From assembly GCF_023229025.1 (NCBI RefSeq), contig NZ_JALOAA010000022.1, positions 1-34,539 of the forward strand: 34,539 bases of DNA, given 5' to 3'. The notes under the pieces are model-generated. The model did not search any database and was not told the origin of the DNA. It worked only from the letters and a program-made list of their open reading frames with translations. Position 1 is the first letter of the stretch; each line of letters starts with the position of its first letter. The DNA is from Sulfurimonas sp. (GTDB lineage Bacteria > Campylobacterota > Campylobacteria > Campylobacterales > Sulfurimonadaceae). The position numbers and the translations under genes are program-made. Positions 6,438 through 15,728 of this stretch are shown here, piece after piece.

Positions 6438-8660
6438 CTATTCAAATTCAATTTCTTCTTCTGCAATATTGAATATATCAATTCTATTCTCCACATCTAT
6501 TTGATTTACTAGCCAACCCCTAAGTTGAGCATTTTGAATAAATGTTTCAATTCTATTAACCCCCTTGATCTCTTTTAATGTTATCACTATACCGAATTTA
6601 AGTCCATCTCCATGTCTTTCATCAAGCCGTTCTTTTGTTTTAAGACTTAGACCCCACAAATGATTATCGTAAGCCTTCAACTCTCTATTTTTTCCAGTAA
6701 AAAAATCTCGTATATGTTTTACATTATCCCATTTTCTAAAAGATTTACGAGCATCCTCTTCATATGTATGATGATTAAATTCTTCTGTTTGGCGATTTTT
6801 ATTAACTGATTGAATAACATTCTTATCGTTTAATCTACCAAATTTTATATCAAGTTCTGTATTAGTGTAATCAACCCCTTGGTTTCTTGAAGATGCAGGG
6901 AAATAACAAAGTGTAGCCTTTGCAATAAAAGGATGTTTATCCTTAACTATAGGAACTGGTATATTATAATTGTATGTATCATATTTTTCAGAAATACCTT
7001 GTATAACAAATTGTATTTCGTCATCCTGACTATGCACAATATCCTTGATGTATATAGGAACAACTCCATGTCCTACAAGCGTTGGATCACTTTGTTGTTT
7101 ATCCCAAGTGGTAGCAGAGTGAACAAGCAGTGCTTTAGCAATTTCTCTACTTAATCCTAGGACATTGATCAAATATGATAGTTTTCTAGAAATCCATGGA
7201 GCTGCAAATGAAGTTCCTTTTACAAGAGCTTCTCCATTTGGAGTGCAAACTTTCATTGGATTTTTTAAATCACCACCATAATAACTAATATCAGGCTTAA
7301 TAAAAAATGACAATACAGGCCCTTTTCTACTATAAGAAGAAGGTTTATTATCTTTATCTACAGAATTTACGACTATGGAATTTATTGAATCAGCAGGTGC
7401 TCCAATAGGTTTGATTACAGTTTCTCCAGAAGATAAATTTGTTCCAGCTATAACAAATATGACATCATTATCAAATTGAATCTTATCTAGAATAGCTGCT
7501 TCAGGAGATATAAAATTAGGATTTATATCGAGTTTTGAACCTAAAGATAAATTCCATACTTTAATATCTTTATTTGCAGCTACTATTTCGCTAATATTTC
7601 TTAATATAGTAAATGAGTTAAAACTATTACCACTAGCTACTCCAAAATGTCTAACTCTAAATCTACCACATCCATCATCTAAATGAGAATTAAAAGTTGG
7701 TCCATCTACAATTATAGAAGAAACTGCTGTACCGTGTTCTTTATCACTTTCAGATACAGGTATATCACTAGATAGCATATTAGTATATTCAACCCATTCT
7801 GAAAAATATACTCTTTCATCAAAAAGTGTATCAATCACTCCAATTATTGGCTCATTTTTGGGAGAGTCGATAGTGATAATGCCATCATCAATAAATTGAA
7901 AATCATCTTTTGTAATTTCAGATAAATCACTAACTGCCATAGATATTAAAAACGGAGCTTTTGTCTTTAAGATTTCTAGTTCATCAGGTCTCAATAAAAT
8001 AGTTGTTTCATCCATGATACGGTTAGAGAGAATACTTATTCCTATTTTTTTCAAAAGTTGTGTTGTTTTGACATCTGTTTTATATATAGTAATAATTGCA
8101 TTTTGTTCAAACATTGCATCTTCAATAGATATATCAAACTTTTCAACATAATATGCATCTCTAACGACATTAAGAAAATTTGTTTTGAAAATTGTTTTAT
8201 GAGTATAAGGAATCTTTTTTTTATTTATTTTATCAATTGTATCACAGTCAATTTCTCCATCAAACTGTTGATTTAAAATATTAATACTATGGGTTAATTT
8301 TTGTATCGATTCATTTAAAATATCTTGTGATATGTAATGTGTGATAATGTGCTTGGGAGAGGCATCAAGTGAAAATTTTGCACCTACTATAGAATTATTA
8401 GGTTTATTTGAATTGTTTCCTAAAAGAGCTTGTATCCTATTGCTTTTAGCTGCAACTTTAATATAGTACACTGAAATAAGTGCTCCAGGGAGGAGATTTT
8501 GACCTTTCCAATACTCTCTAAGCTCTTTTAAGTTTTTCAGTAAATCTTGTAATTTTGATACATTTACAGATTGACCTGCAGGTAAATTAGGTGCACCAAA
8601 TCCATCTGTCGATCTAGATGCTTGTTCAAATCTTCCTTTTAATTGTAATAGGTTATTCAA
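6438..8660 (-). CDS. ietS: Subtilisin-family (S8) protease of an IetAS-like system
   Basis: A 740-residue S8 serine protease with the full catalytic set: Asp277 in IGVIDTLFD, His309 in KEHGTAVSSI, oxyanion Asn408 in VIAGTN, and Ser484 in KGTSFAAP. Residues 1-265 are a non-catalytic N-terminal region, and about 200 residues follow the protease domain. There is no signal peptide, so the enzyme is cytoplasmic, unlike secreted subtilases. It starts two bases after the AAA ATPase stop. A paired AAA ATPase and cytoplasmic subtilase is the IetA/IetS arrangement, described first in plasmid exclusion and later as anti-phage defence. Its target is unknown. The pair assignment rests on architecture and gene order. 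Confidence 0.83.
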   Translation of the reverse strand: MNNLLQLKGRFEQASRSTDGFGAPNLPAGQSVNVSKLQDLLKNLKELREYWKGQNLLPGALISVYYIKVAAKSNRIQALLGNNSNKPNNSIVGAKFSLDASPKHIITHYISQDILNESIQKLTHSINILNQQFDGEIDCDTIDKINKKKIPYTHKTIFKTNFLNVVRDAYYVEKFDISIEDAMFEQNAIITIYKTDVKTTQLLKKIGISILSNRIMDETTILLRPDELEILKTKAPFLISMAVSDLSEITKDDFQFIDDGIITIDSPKNEPIIGVIDTLFDERVYFSEWVEYTNMLSSDIPVSESDKEHGTAVSSIIVDGPTFNSHLDDGCGRFRVRHFGVASGNSFNSFTILRNISEIVAANKDIKVWNLSLGSKLDINPNFISPEAAILDKIQFDNDVIFVIAGTNLSSGETVIKPIGAPADSINSIVVNSVDKDNKPSSYSRKGPVLSFFIKPDISYYGGDLKNPMKVCTPNGEALVKGTSFAAPWISRKLSYLINVLGLSREIAKALLVHSATTWDKQQSDPTLVGHGVVPIYIKDIVHSQDDEIQFVIQGISEKYDTYNYNIPVPIVKDKHPFIAKATLCYFPASSRNQGVDYTNTELDIKFGRLNDKNVIQSVNKNRQTEEFNHHTYEEDARKSFRKWDNVKHIRDFFTGKNRELKAYDNHLWGLSLKTKERLDERHGDGLKFGIVITLKEIKGVNRIETFIQNAQLRGWLVNQIDVENRIDIFNIAEEEIEFE

Positions 8661-8662
8661 TG

Positions 8663-9700
8663 TTACTCCTTTAACTCTCTAGAAACTTGACTTTTTGATA
8701 TTCCTGTCAAAATTTCAATTTCTCTAACAGTAAAGCCTTTATTTTGCATGTATTTTAAATCCATACTTTCATCAGCTTTAGTAACATTAATATATAGTTT
8801 TTTTAAATAATCATATTCATTACTAGGATCACTAAATGCTATCGAAGTCTTTATAAGATTTTTAAGTTCTCCAGGATATGGTATTACATCCATGCTTTCA
8901 AGTATTTTTTTAAACAATCTGATATTTCTTCCCGTAAATTTAAATTTCTGCAACATATCATTTAAAATTGCTTCACCAACTTCAATAAGATCTTGTTTTG
9001 TATAATTGCTAAAATCAATAATAGCATCAAATCTTCTTGATAATGCCTTATCAAATGCTTTGTATAAATTAGTAGTTGCGATTAAGACAATATTATTATT
9101 TAAGCTGTCTAATCCCTTTAAAACAGAAGAAGTTGCTCTGCCCATTTCCCTTAAATCATTTGAATTAATTCTATCAATCGCTATAGAATCTATCTCATCA
9201 AAAAGAATAATAACTTTATCTGGATTTGCAACTGAAGAAATCTCTTTGAAAAGTAAGGATATATTTTTAGAAGTTTGTCCCAGTTTACTGTCTATAACGG
9301 AGTCAAAATCTACTATAAATAATTCTCGTTCAAGTATTCTTGCAATTTGTTTAGCTGTTTCAGTTTTACCTGTACCAGGAGGACCTTCAAATAAGAATTT
9401 ATTTACTCCAGCGTTATGTCCGATAGCATTTATCAAACCTAATATATTATCTTTGATTGAATTTGGTAATGGTAATGGATTATTCGATGTTTCAATTCTC
9501 TTAACAAATATATTTTCATTTGTATCTATTTGAGGGGAAAAAGTATTTGTATCTGATAATAAAGCCATAATATATTCAGAAAGCTGATAATCATTGCTTC
9601 TATCAAAAAATTTTGCAATTTCATATGCTTCATTTCTAAAAGCATCTTCATTTTTTTCTGCGTGATATTTTATTAAGTTTAATACATTTTTTTTCTTCAT
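8663..9700 (-). CDS. ietA: AAA+ ATPase of an IetAS-like system
   Basis: A 345-residue AAA+ ATPase. Walker A is GPPGTGKT (106-113), Walker B ILFDEID (165-171), sensor 1 is ATTN (Asn211), and SRRFD (221-225) supplies the arginine fingers. Residues 1-85 form a helical N-terminal region likely to bind the partner. The last 30 residues (GFTVREIEILTGISKSQVSRELKE) look like a compact helix-turn-helix, unusual for a simple unfoldase and pointing to DNA binding or autoregulation. The gene heads the operon, with AAAGGGA before the ATG and a well-formed promoter bearing repeated operator-like boxes just upstream. It probably controls or feeds the subtilase encoded next. Confidence 0.83.
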   Translation of the reverse strand: MKKKNVLNLIKYHAEKNEDAFRNEAYEIAKFFDRSNDYQLSEYIMALLSDTNTFSPQIDTNENIFVKRIETSNNPLPLPNSIKDNILGLINAIGHNAGVNKFLFEGPPGTGKTETAKQIARILERELFIVDFDSVIDSKLGQTSKNISLLFKEISSVANPDKVIILFDEIDSIAIDRINSNDLREMGRATSSVLKGLDSLNNNIVLIATTNLYKAFDKALSRRFDAIIDFSNYTKQDLIEVGEAILNDMLQKFKFTGRNIRLFKKILESMDVIPYPGELKNLIKTSIAFSDPSNEYDYLKKLYINVTKADESMDLKYMQNKGFTVREIEILTGISKSQVSRELKE

Positions 9701-9723
9701 TTTAATTCCCTTTCAAAAAATAT

Positions 9724-9763
9724 ATTATATCTTATTTGGGACATAAAATCAATAGTTGGGACA
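9724..9763 (-). promoter_or_regulatory. ietAS promoter with two TGTCCCAA boxes
   Basis: Reading the minus strand, -35 TTGATT (9747-9752) and -10 TATAAT (9724-9729) are separated by exactly 17 bases. Two direct copies of TGTCCCAA lie at 9756-9763 and 9736-9743, 20 bases apart (two helical turns). One is just upstream of the -35 box and the other within the spacer. This is the arrangement expected for a repressor that blocks polymerase; the HTH-like C-terminus of the ATPase is one candidate binder. Confidence 0.65.
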
Positions 9764-9856
9764 AAATATAATTAATAATTTTAAAAAAAATTGAAAATAT
9801 TCACTATAGTTATGTCTCAGAAAAGTCATTTAAAACATATCTATTATCTCATTTAA

Positions 9857-12808
9857 TTAACTATGAGCACTAATATTCAATGCTCTTTCCAAATTCTCTA
9901 CCAAGCCAACTCTAAATGCTTCATCTCCTGCAAAAAGTTTATAGAGTTCCAGCTCTTTTCTTCTCTCTTTATTCATAACTTCACTTATCATCTTCTCAAG
10001 AGCTAGTTTTCTAGTAAACTCATCATAGTTTTTCTCATATTTTGACTCATAGTCATTATGCGTTTTTACTCTATCCATGATATGAATGAATTTTGCTTTT
10101 TGCTCTTCTGGAGTAGCTTCCCATCCATGAAACCACTTTTCATTGAAATATTTTATGATTTCATCAAGTGGGTCTTTCTCACTATCTCCTCCATGAGCAC
10201 CTCTAGGATTGGCGTTTTGTGGTTCAAGTTCAGTCGCACTGTCATCTAAACCTATTGTTGTACTCAGTTTCACTCTCTCTAGCCCATAAGTTGAAAGATC
10301 TACGGCATCTAAAAGTTCATCAAGTAGATCTTTGTTTTTATCTTTGATTATCATCTTAGGTATCAAAAATTTCAAGAACCAAAAAAGCTTTTCCCATCCA
10401 ATAATTTCATATGGCATGATGGAAGCCATTTGTCCATAAATCTTCACAAATTGCTTTGCTTTTATCTTATAGTCGGCTTTATCATCATCTTCTAGTTCAA
10501 GCTCTTGGTTAAATCTTTGTGCTGCTACATCTATGATGATAGAGAGTTCACTTGCATCTACGCCTCTAAAATATTTTTCAAAGAAATCATCCACTTCACT
10601 TTGCTCATATATACCAGTGTCATCAAGTGTACTTTTGAGTTCATGCAGTACATTTATATCTGTCTCTTCTTTTAGAGATGTAGAGGTGTAAAAAGGGTCA
10701 AACGAAGCCTTTATATCTTCAACTCTATTGAAAAAATCCAGTACAAACAAATCTTCTGTTTTTTTACCATATTTTGGGGCTGAACGATTTAGACGAGAGA
10801 GTGCCTGAACTGCTAGTACACCTTGAAGTTTTTTATCTACATACATTGCACAAAGTTTTGGTTGGTCAAACCCTGTTAAAAACTTATTTGCAACTACAAG
10901 TAGCCTATACTCGTCTGTGTCGAACTTCTCACTTATATCTTTTGAGGTAAAGCCGTTGATGCTATCTTCTGTGTACTCAATCCCTTTTACCTCTTTCTTA
11001 CCAGAAAATGCAATAACCGCTTTAAAAGGATTGCCAAGTTCATCAAGCTTTTTAGTGATAGCTTGATAGTAAGCTATGGCTGTTTCTATATTTGCCGTTA
11101 CTACCATACCTTTGGCTTTACCTTTTAGCTTTTTAGTCTTTACCACATTGTTGCTGAAGTGATCAAGCATTATCTCCACTTTTGTAGCTATGGTAGATGG
11201 ATTCTTCTCCACGAAACTTCGCAAGATTTTTTGAGCTTTTGCTGTTTCAAAGAGTGGATTATCTTCTATCGATTTTGCTATCTCATAATAGCTCTTGTAA
11301 GTGGTGTAGTTTGAAAGTACATCGAGGATAAATCCCTCTTCTATAGCTTGTTTCATAGAGTATAGATGAAAAGGTATATAGCTGCCGTCTTCTTGTTTTG
11401 TACCAAATTTTTCAAGAGTTGTATTTTTTGGCGTTGCCGTAAATGCAAGATATGAGGCATTGCCTTTCATCTTTCTGCTTTTCATTATCTCAAGCACAAT
11501 ATCTTGAGCATCCATCTCTTCATCAAACTCTTTTTTGCCCATCGCTTCGTTCATTTTTCCATGGGCTGATCCACTCTGACTAGAGTGAGCTTCATCGATG
11601 ATAACTGCAAATCTTTTGTCACTAAGATCGCTTATCCCATCCACGATAAACGGAAACTTTTGAATAGTAGTCAAGATAATCTTTTTACCATTTTCAAGAT
11701 TGCTTTTAAGCTCGCTAGAACTGTATGCTGGAGCTACGATATTTTTTTGTTCACTAAAGCTTTTTACATTATCACGAAGTTGTTTATCTAGTAGCTTTCT
11801 ATCTGTAACAATAATCACACTATTAAAAAGTGGTCTCTCTTCATCTTGATAATACGCTTCTATAAGCTGGTATGCACTCCATGTGATAGAATTGGACTTT
11901 CCACTACCTGCACTATGCTGGATAAGGTAAGTCTTACCAACGCCGTTGATACTGACATCATTTATGAGTTTTCTTACCACATTTAGCTGATGGTATCTAG
12001 GGAAGAAAAGTGTTCTTGAGCTTAACTTATCGCTCTCTTTGCCATCAAGTCTTACAAAATGCTGGATGATGTTTGCTAAAGAATCTCTTGTAAAAATCTC
12101 TTCCCAGATGTATGCCGTTTTATGTCCGTTTGGATTTGGTGGGTTTCCAGCTCCGTGGTTATTTCCTTTGTTAAACGGCAAGAAAAAAGTTTTAGCCCCA
12201 TCAAGCTTTGTTGTCATATAGGCTTCATCGGTATCTATAGTGAAGTGAACTATACACCTTGCAAAGTTGAGTAGTGGTTCTCTTGGATCTCTATCTTCTT
12301 TATATTGCTTTATTCCATGAAATCTAGCGTTTTGTCCAGTCCAGCCATTTTTTAGCTCCATTGTCACTATTGGCAGACCATTTACAAAAAGAACCATATC
12401 CATCTCAAGAAGTGGATTTGCCGTTGAATGTGTCACTTGTCTAGTAACACTAAAGAGATTTGAGGCAAATCGTTTTTTTGTCTCCTCTGCACTAGAGCTA
12501 AGAGGAGCTATATAAAAGAGTGTAAAGTGTGCATCTTCTACATCAAGACCTTTTTTAAGTATCTTGAGCACTCCGTACTTTTTTATCATCTTGTCTAGTC
12601 TTTGTATCACTTTAAGTTTGTACTGAGGGTCACGACGGAGTTTGTCTAGCTCATCTGATTGAGTTGACTCTAAAAAATCCAAAAATAGTTTTTCATCAAG
12701 AGCATACTCTTTGTTAAAATCACTATTTACACCCTTGATAAAACCTTGCTCAAGTAAGGAGTTTTCAATACTACTCTCTAACGCTTCTTCGTTTGTTTTA
12801 CTGCTCAT
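9857..12808 (-). CDS. hsdR: Type I restriction enzyme, R subunit
   Basis: The 983-residue HsdR subunit cuts and translocates DNA in a type I restriction-modification complex. The nuclease core is seen as LLEMDMVLF (Asp137) followed by TMELKNG (Glu151, Lys153). Motor motifs follow: SAGSGKS (299-305), DEAH box IIDEAHSS (403-410), FTATPK, and the late helicase motif FLTGFDQPKL. Length is normal for the family. It is the last gene of a seven-gene operon, its start overlapping rhuM by four bases. Three other genes separate it from hsdS, so expression of restriction comes after all the others. No clear terminator follows; the next gene starts 156 bases away. Confidence 0.95.
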   Translation of the reverse strand: MSSKTNEEALESSIENSLLEQGFIKGVNSDFNKEYALDEKLFLDFLESTQSDELDKLRRDPQYKLKVIQRLDKMIKKYGVLKILKKGLDVEDAHFTLFYIAPLSSSAEETKKRFASNLFSVTRQVTHSTANPLLEMDMVLFVNGLPIVTMELKNGWTGQNARFHGIKQYKEDRDPREPLLNFARCIVHFTIDTDEAYMTTKLDGAKTFFLPFNKGNNHGAGNPPNPNGHKTAYIWEEIFTRDSLANIIQHFVRLDGKESDKLSSRTLFFPRYHQLNVVRKLINDVSINGVGKTYLIQHSAGSGKSNSITWSAYQLIEAYYQDEERPLFNSVIIVTDRKLLDKQLRDNVKSFSEQKNIVAPAYSSSELKSNLENGKKIILTTIQKFPFIVDGISDLSDKRFAVIIDEAHSSQSGSAHGKMNEAMGKKEFDEEMDAQDIVLEIMKSRKMKGNASYLAFTATPKNTTLEKFGTKQEDGSYIPFHLYSMKQAIEEGFILDVLSNYTTYKSYYEIAKSIEDNPLFETAKAQKILRSFVEKNPSTIATKVEIMLDHFSNNVVKTKKLKGKAKGMVVTANIETAIAYYQAITKKLDELGNPFKAVIAFSGKKEVKGIEYTEDSINGFTSKDISEKFDTDEYRLLVVANKFLTGFDQPKLCAMYVDKKLQGVLAVQALSRLNRSAPKYGKKTEDLFVLDFFNRVEDIKASFDPFYTSTSLKEETDINVLHELKSTLDDTGIYEQSEVDDFFEKYFRGVDASELSIIIDVAAQRFNQELELEDDDKADYKIKAKQFVKIYGQMASIMPYEIIGWEKLFWFLKFLIPKMIIKDKNKDLLDELLDAVDLSTYGLERVKLSTTIGLDDSATELEPQNANPRGAHGGDSEKDPLDEIIKYFNEKWFHGWEATPEEQKAKFIHIMDRVKTHNDYESKYEKNYDEFTRKLALEKMISEVMNKERRKELELYKLFAGDEAFRVGLVENLERALNISAHS

Positions 12809-13782
12809 TTTAACCTCTTTATATCTTCTTCAAGTTCTTTTATACTTTGTGTTTTTTGCTCTTCTTTTTGTATCTCTTTGTATTTTTGATACTCTAATTC
12901 ACTTCGCTCTTTTGCTATTTGGTGGCTTATTTTTCCTGCGTGAGCGAGTAGTTCCCTACCATTGATAGAGAGTATCATATCTAGTCTTGCAATCCAATCT
13001 TTCATATACATTGGTGTTTTTTGCGATGCCATTGTTTCTGCAAACGCAAGATATTGTTCCACCAAAAGCCCTAAGAGTTTTATCTCATCTTCATTCAGAT
13101 AATTTTTAGCAATACTTACATCTTTTTTGGTGACATTTTTACCCTCTTTATCGAATGAACTCATCCCTAAAAGTGGTTTAGATATATCTACTCTATTTTG
13201 CACAAGCTCTGCTGCTGTTTGAGATGACACTGCCCAAAGTAGTTTGTTTTGAACCACTTTAAAAAACTCTATAGTTTTTTCATCTTTAGCATCATAGTCA
13301 ATACTTGTCATATAGATATCTTTGATTTTTTGATAAAAAAACTTCTCACTAAGCCTGATGTCTCGCAGTCTTTGTTGAAGTTCATCAAAGTAGCTCATAG
13401 AGTTGCCGTTTTTAAATCGCTCATCATTAAGAACAAAACCTTTTGTAATGTACTCCTTTAACCTCTCATTTGCCCAGATACGAAACTTTGTACCAGTGGG
13501 TGTTCGCACCCTAAAACCTATGGCTATAATCATATCGAGGTTGTAAAAATCAACATCATATTTTTTGCCATCATTTGCAGTTGTTCGGTAATTCCGAACA
13601 ACTGAATCTTTAATCAACTCACCCTCTTCAAATATAGCTTTTATATGCTCACTTATGGTTGATTTTGCTTTGCCAAACACTTCACATATTTGAGCTTGAG
13701 AGAGCCACACTGAGCCATCTTCAAACATCACATCGACTTTGATGTTTCCTGCTTCGTTTTGGTAGATTAAGATTTCGCTCAT
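12805..13782 (-). CDS. rhuM: RhuM-family protein
   Basis: A 325-residue member of the RhuM (virulence RhuM) family, known from Salmonella pathogenicity island 3 and often found beside restriction systems; its biochemistry is unknown. The N-terminal part (VWLSQAQICEVFGKAKSTISEHIKAIFEEGEL) carries a helix-turn-helix-like segment, followed by the family signature YNLDMIIAIGFRVRTPTGTKFRIWA at about 100-124. The C-terminal 60 residues are a charged coiled coil. It overlaps both neighbours by four bases (herA upstream, hsdR downstream), so it is translated as part of the operon. Confidence 0.88.
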   Translation of the reverse strand: MSEILIYQNEAGNIKVDVMFEDGSVWLSQAQICEVFGKAKSTISEHIKAIFEEGELIKDSVVRNYRTTANDGKKYDVDFYNLDMIIAIGFRVRTPTGTKFRIWANERLKEYITKGFVLNDERFKNGNSMSYFDELQQRLRDIRLSEKFFYQKIKDIYMTSIDYDAKDEKTIEFFKVVQNKLLWAVSSQTAAELVQNRVDISKPLLGMSSFDKEGKNVTKKDVSIAKNYLNEDEIKLLGLLVEQYLAFAETMASQKTPMYMKDWIARLDMILSINGRELLAHAGKISHQIAKERSELEYQKYKEIQKEEQKTQSIKELEEDIKRLK

Positions 13783-15728
13783 ATTTTAACTCCAAACCAT
13801 TCATCAGAAATTATACAATTTTTACTATTTGGTTCAGGATTAGACTTATTAATCGTTATATGTAAAGGCATAGAAACACAATTGCCAAATATTAATGCTT
13901 CACCTGGAATTGATTGTTTTATTTTATTTACAAAGTCGTCTGAAAAGTACGGTAAAACTGCATTTATATATCTCATGTCAACTTCATTTTGTATTCTATG
14001 AATTATAAAATTAGAGCATTGAGATAGAACCGTTTCTGACAACTCGGATGGTCTTTGAGATGAAATCAATAAATACAATGAATACTTTCTTCCCTCTCTA
14101 GCTATTCTCTCAAAAATATTTTCTCTTAATAAGTATTTGTAATCTTTTTTTATATATCTGTGTGCTTCATCCAAGATTAGATGAACAGGATTTTTTCTTC
14201 TCTCATCTCCAATCAATTCTTTTCTTTGTGAAAAAATTAGTCTTGAAACTACACTTGTTAAAGTTTCTAAAATATCAATACCCAATTCGCTTGTATCTAA
14301 GATAATTAATTGTCTTTTATCTACATCTTTACCCCAAATATAGTTTAAATATGTTGTTGGATTCGTAACACCAGAAGGAATATTTCTCATAAAATCACAA
14401 TCAGGATTATCTAAAAAATAATCTAACCGTGTCATCATTGTTGCCGTATAACCTCTCATTTGTCTATTGCCACGAGCATCTTCTTCCAATAAAGTTATTT
14501 CAGCAGATATTTTTAAAAATTTATAATCAAAAAATTCACCATTCTGAATTCTTTTATCTAAAACATTTTGAACACTTTCAAGATCAATTTTTTTACTTAC
14601 TGTTTGCACCTCATTGCTTAATTGGTTCTTATTCTCACCATAATTAATTGTACATTTAGAACTAAGATTATTTATATCTCTATAAAGACCTTCTTCTTCA
14701 CATCTTTGTTTTAAAATCATATCACTATCAATAATTCGTTTTATTTTTAAAATTGAAGCACCAGCAGTTGTTATTCTTGAAGTATCTGTATCTGCTTGAC
14801 TTAATATACTGTATAAAAGTTCACACAACTTGTGTCGTAAATAATTAATGAAAATTTTACTCTCTTCGTCTTTAGCGGTTGCAATTTTATAAAATCTATA
14901 GGTTTCTTGAAGAACATTATCCCAAAATGGTCTTTGAGTTGCATCAGTTGCTAATAAAAAAGCACTCCATTCATCTAATGACATTAAAAAGTGAGGCATT
15001 AAAAAACTCTCGTAACCTTCATCATTTAGTTGCTGTGTACTCATATTTGGTTTTAGAAATTTAATTTTTACTTTACTATCAAAAAATTCTTCTTCTTTTT
15101 CTTTTGGTGAAAAAGCTTTTTTATATTCTCCATTTACATCAAATATAATAATTCTTGAGCCTAATGCGGAGTTTTGTTCTTTTTTTAATATTGTTTGTAA
15201 AATATGAGCGATAGTATTTGATTTCCCACTTCCTGAGTTTCCCAAAACAGCAGAGTGAATATTAAAAAAATCATCTATTGAGATACTGATTGGATAATTA
15301 ATTAAATTTTTACTAATACCTAAATCAAAACTTTTATGTATATTGTTGTCGGAGTTTTGAACTGTTCTTAATATTTTCTCCATATCATCGTTTTTTACAA
15401 TATTAACATCACTGTAAAGACTTGGGTATATCCCAACACCTAATGAAAATTTTTGATTTGTATCTATTGTTCCTATGGGCTTGAGCATCAGTTCTCTATG
15501 TCCATCAATATTAAATGCTTTTTGTTCATTGTATAAATCTGAATCAAATATAGAAACAACTTCACAAATGATATTTTCACCAATTGCATTTACTGTTTTT
15601 AAATAGCTCCCAATATTTCCAAAGTAATAAATTTCTCCATTGATATTTACAGATCCACCTGTAATTTCAGAAAAAATCTTGACTTTAAATTGATTAAAAT
15701 TTATCGAAATTATTTTCCCTATTTTCAT
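13779..15728 (-). CDS. herA: HerA-type hexameric ATPase/translocase of a SIR2-HerA pair
   Basis: A 649-residue HerA/FtsK-superfamily ATPase. The N-terminal 80 residues form the HerA beta-barrel-like (HAS) domain. Walker A is GNSGSGKS (163-170), Walker B is HLILDEAH (Asp520 begins DEAH), and SSQRPSELS follows as the conserved motif downstream of Walker B. In known SIR2-HerA systems the hexamer assembles with the SIR2 NADase and gives anti-phage immunity by NAD depletion. The start overlaps the SIR2 stop by four bases and its end overlaps rhuM by four, so the pair is tightly coupled. Nuclease activity, if any, cannot be read here. Confidence 0.9.
   Translation of the reverse strand: MKIGKIISINFNQFKVKIFSEITGGSVNINGEIYYFGNIGSYLKTVNAIGENIICEVVSIFDSDLYNEQKAFNIDGHRELMLKPIGTIDTNQKFSLGVGIYPSLYSDVNIVKNDDMEKILRTVQNSDNNIHKSFDLGISKNLINYPISISIDDFFNIHSAVLGNSGSGKSNTIAHILQTILKKEQNSALGSRIIIFDVNGEYKKAFSPKEKEEEFFDSKVKIKFLKPNMSTQQLNDEGYESFLMPHFLMSLDEWSAFLLATDATQRPFWDNVLQETYRFYKIATAKDEESKIFINYLRHKLCELLYSILSQADTDTSRITTAGASILKIKRIIDSDMILKQRCEEEGLYRDINNLSSKCTINYGENKNQLSNEVQTVSKKIDLESVQNVLDKRIQNGEFFDYKFLKISAEITLLEEDARGNRQMRGYTATMMTRLDYFLDNPDCDFMRNIPSGVTNPTTYLNYIWGKDVDKRQLIILDTSELGIDILETLTSVVSRLIFSQRKELIGDERRKNPVHLILDEAHRYIKKDYKYLLRENIFERIAREGRKYSLYLLISSQRPSELSETVLSQCSNFIIHRIQNEVDMRYINAVLPYFSDDFVNKIKQSIPGEALIFGNCVSMPLHITINKSNPEPNSKNCIISDEWFGVKI

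Noticed and set aside
9006..9533. Plus-strand 175-residue frame inside ietA
   Set aside because: It is antisense to a complete AAA ATPase with all motifs, lacks a ribosome site and has no recognisable domain.
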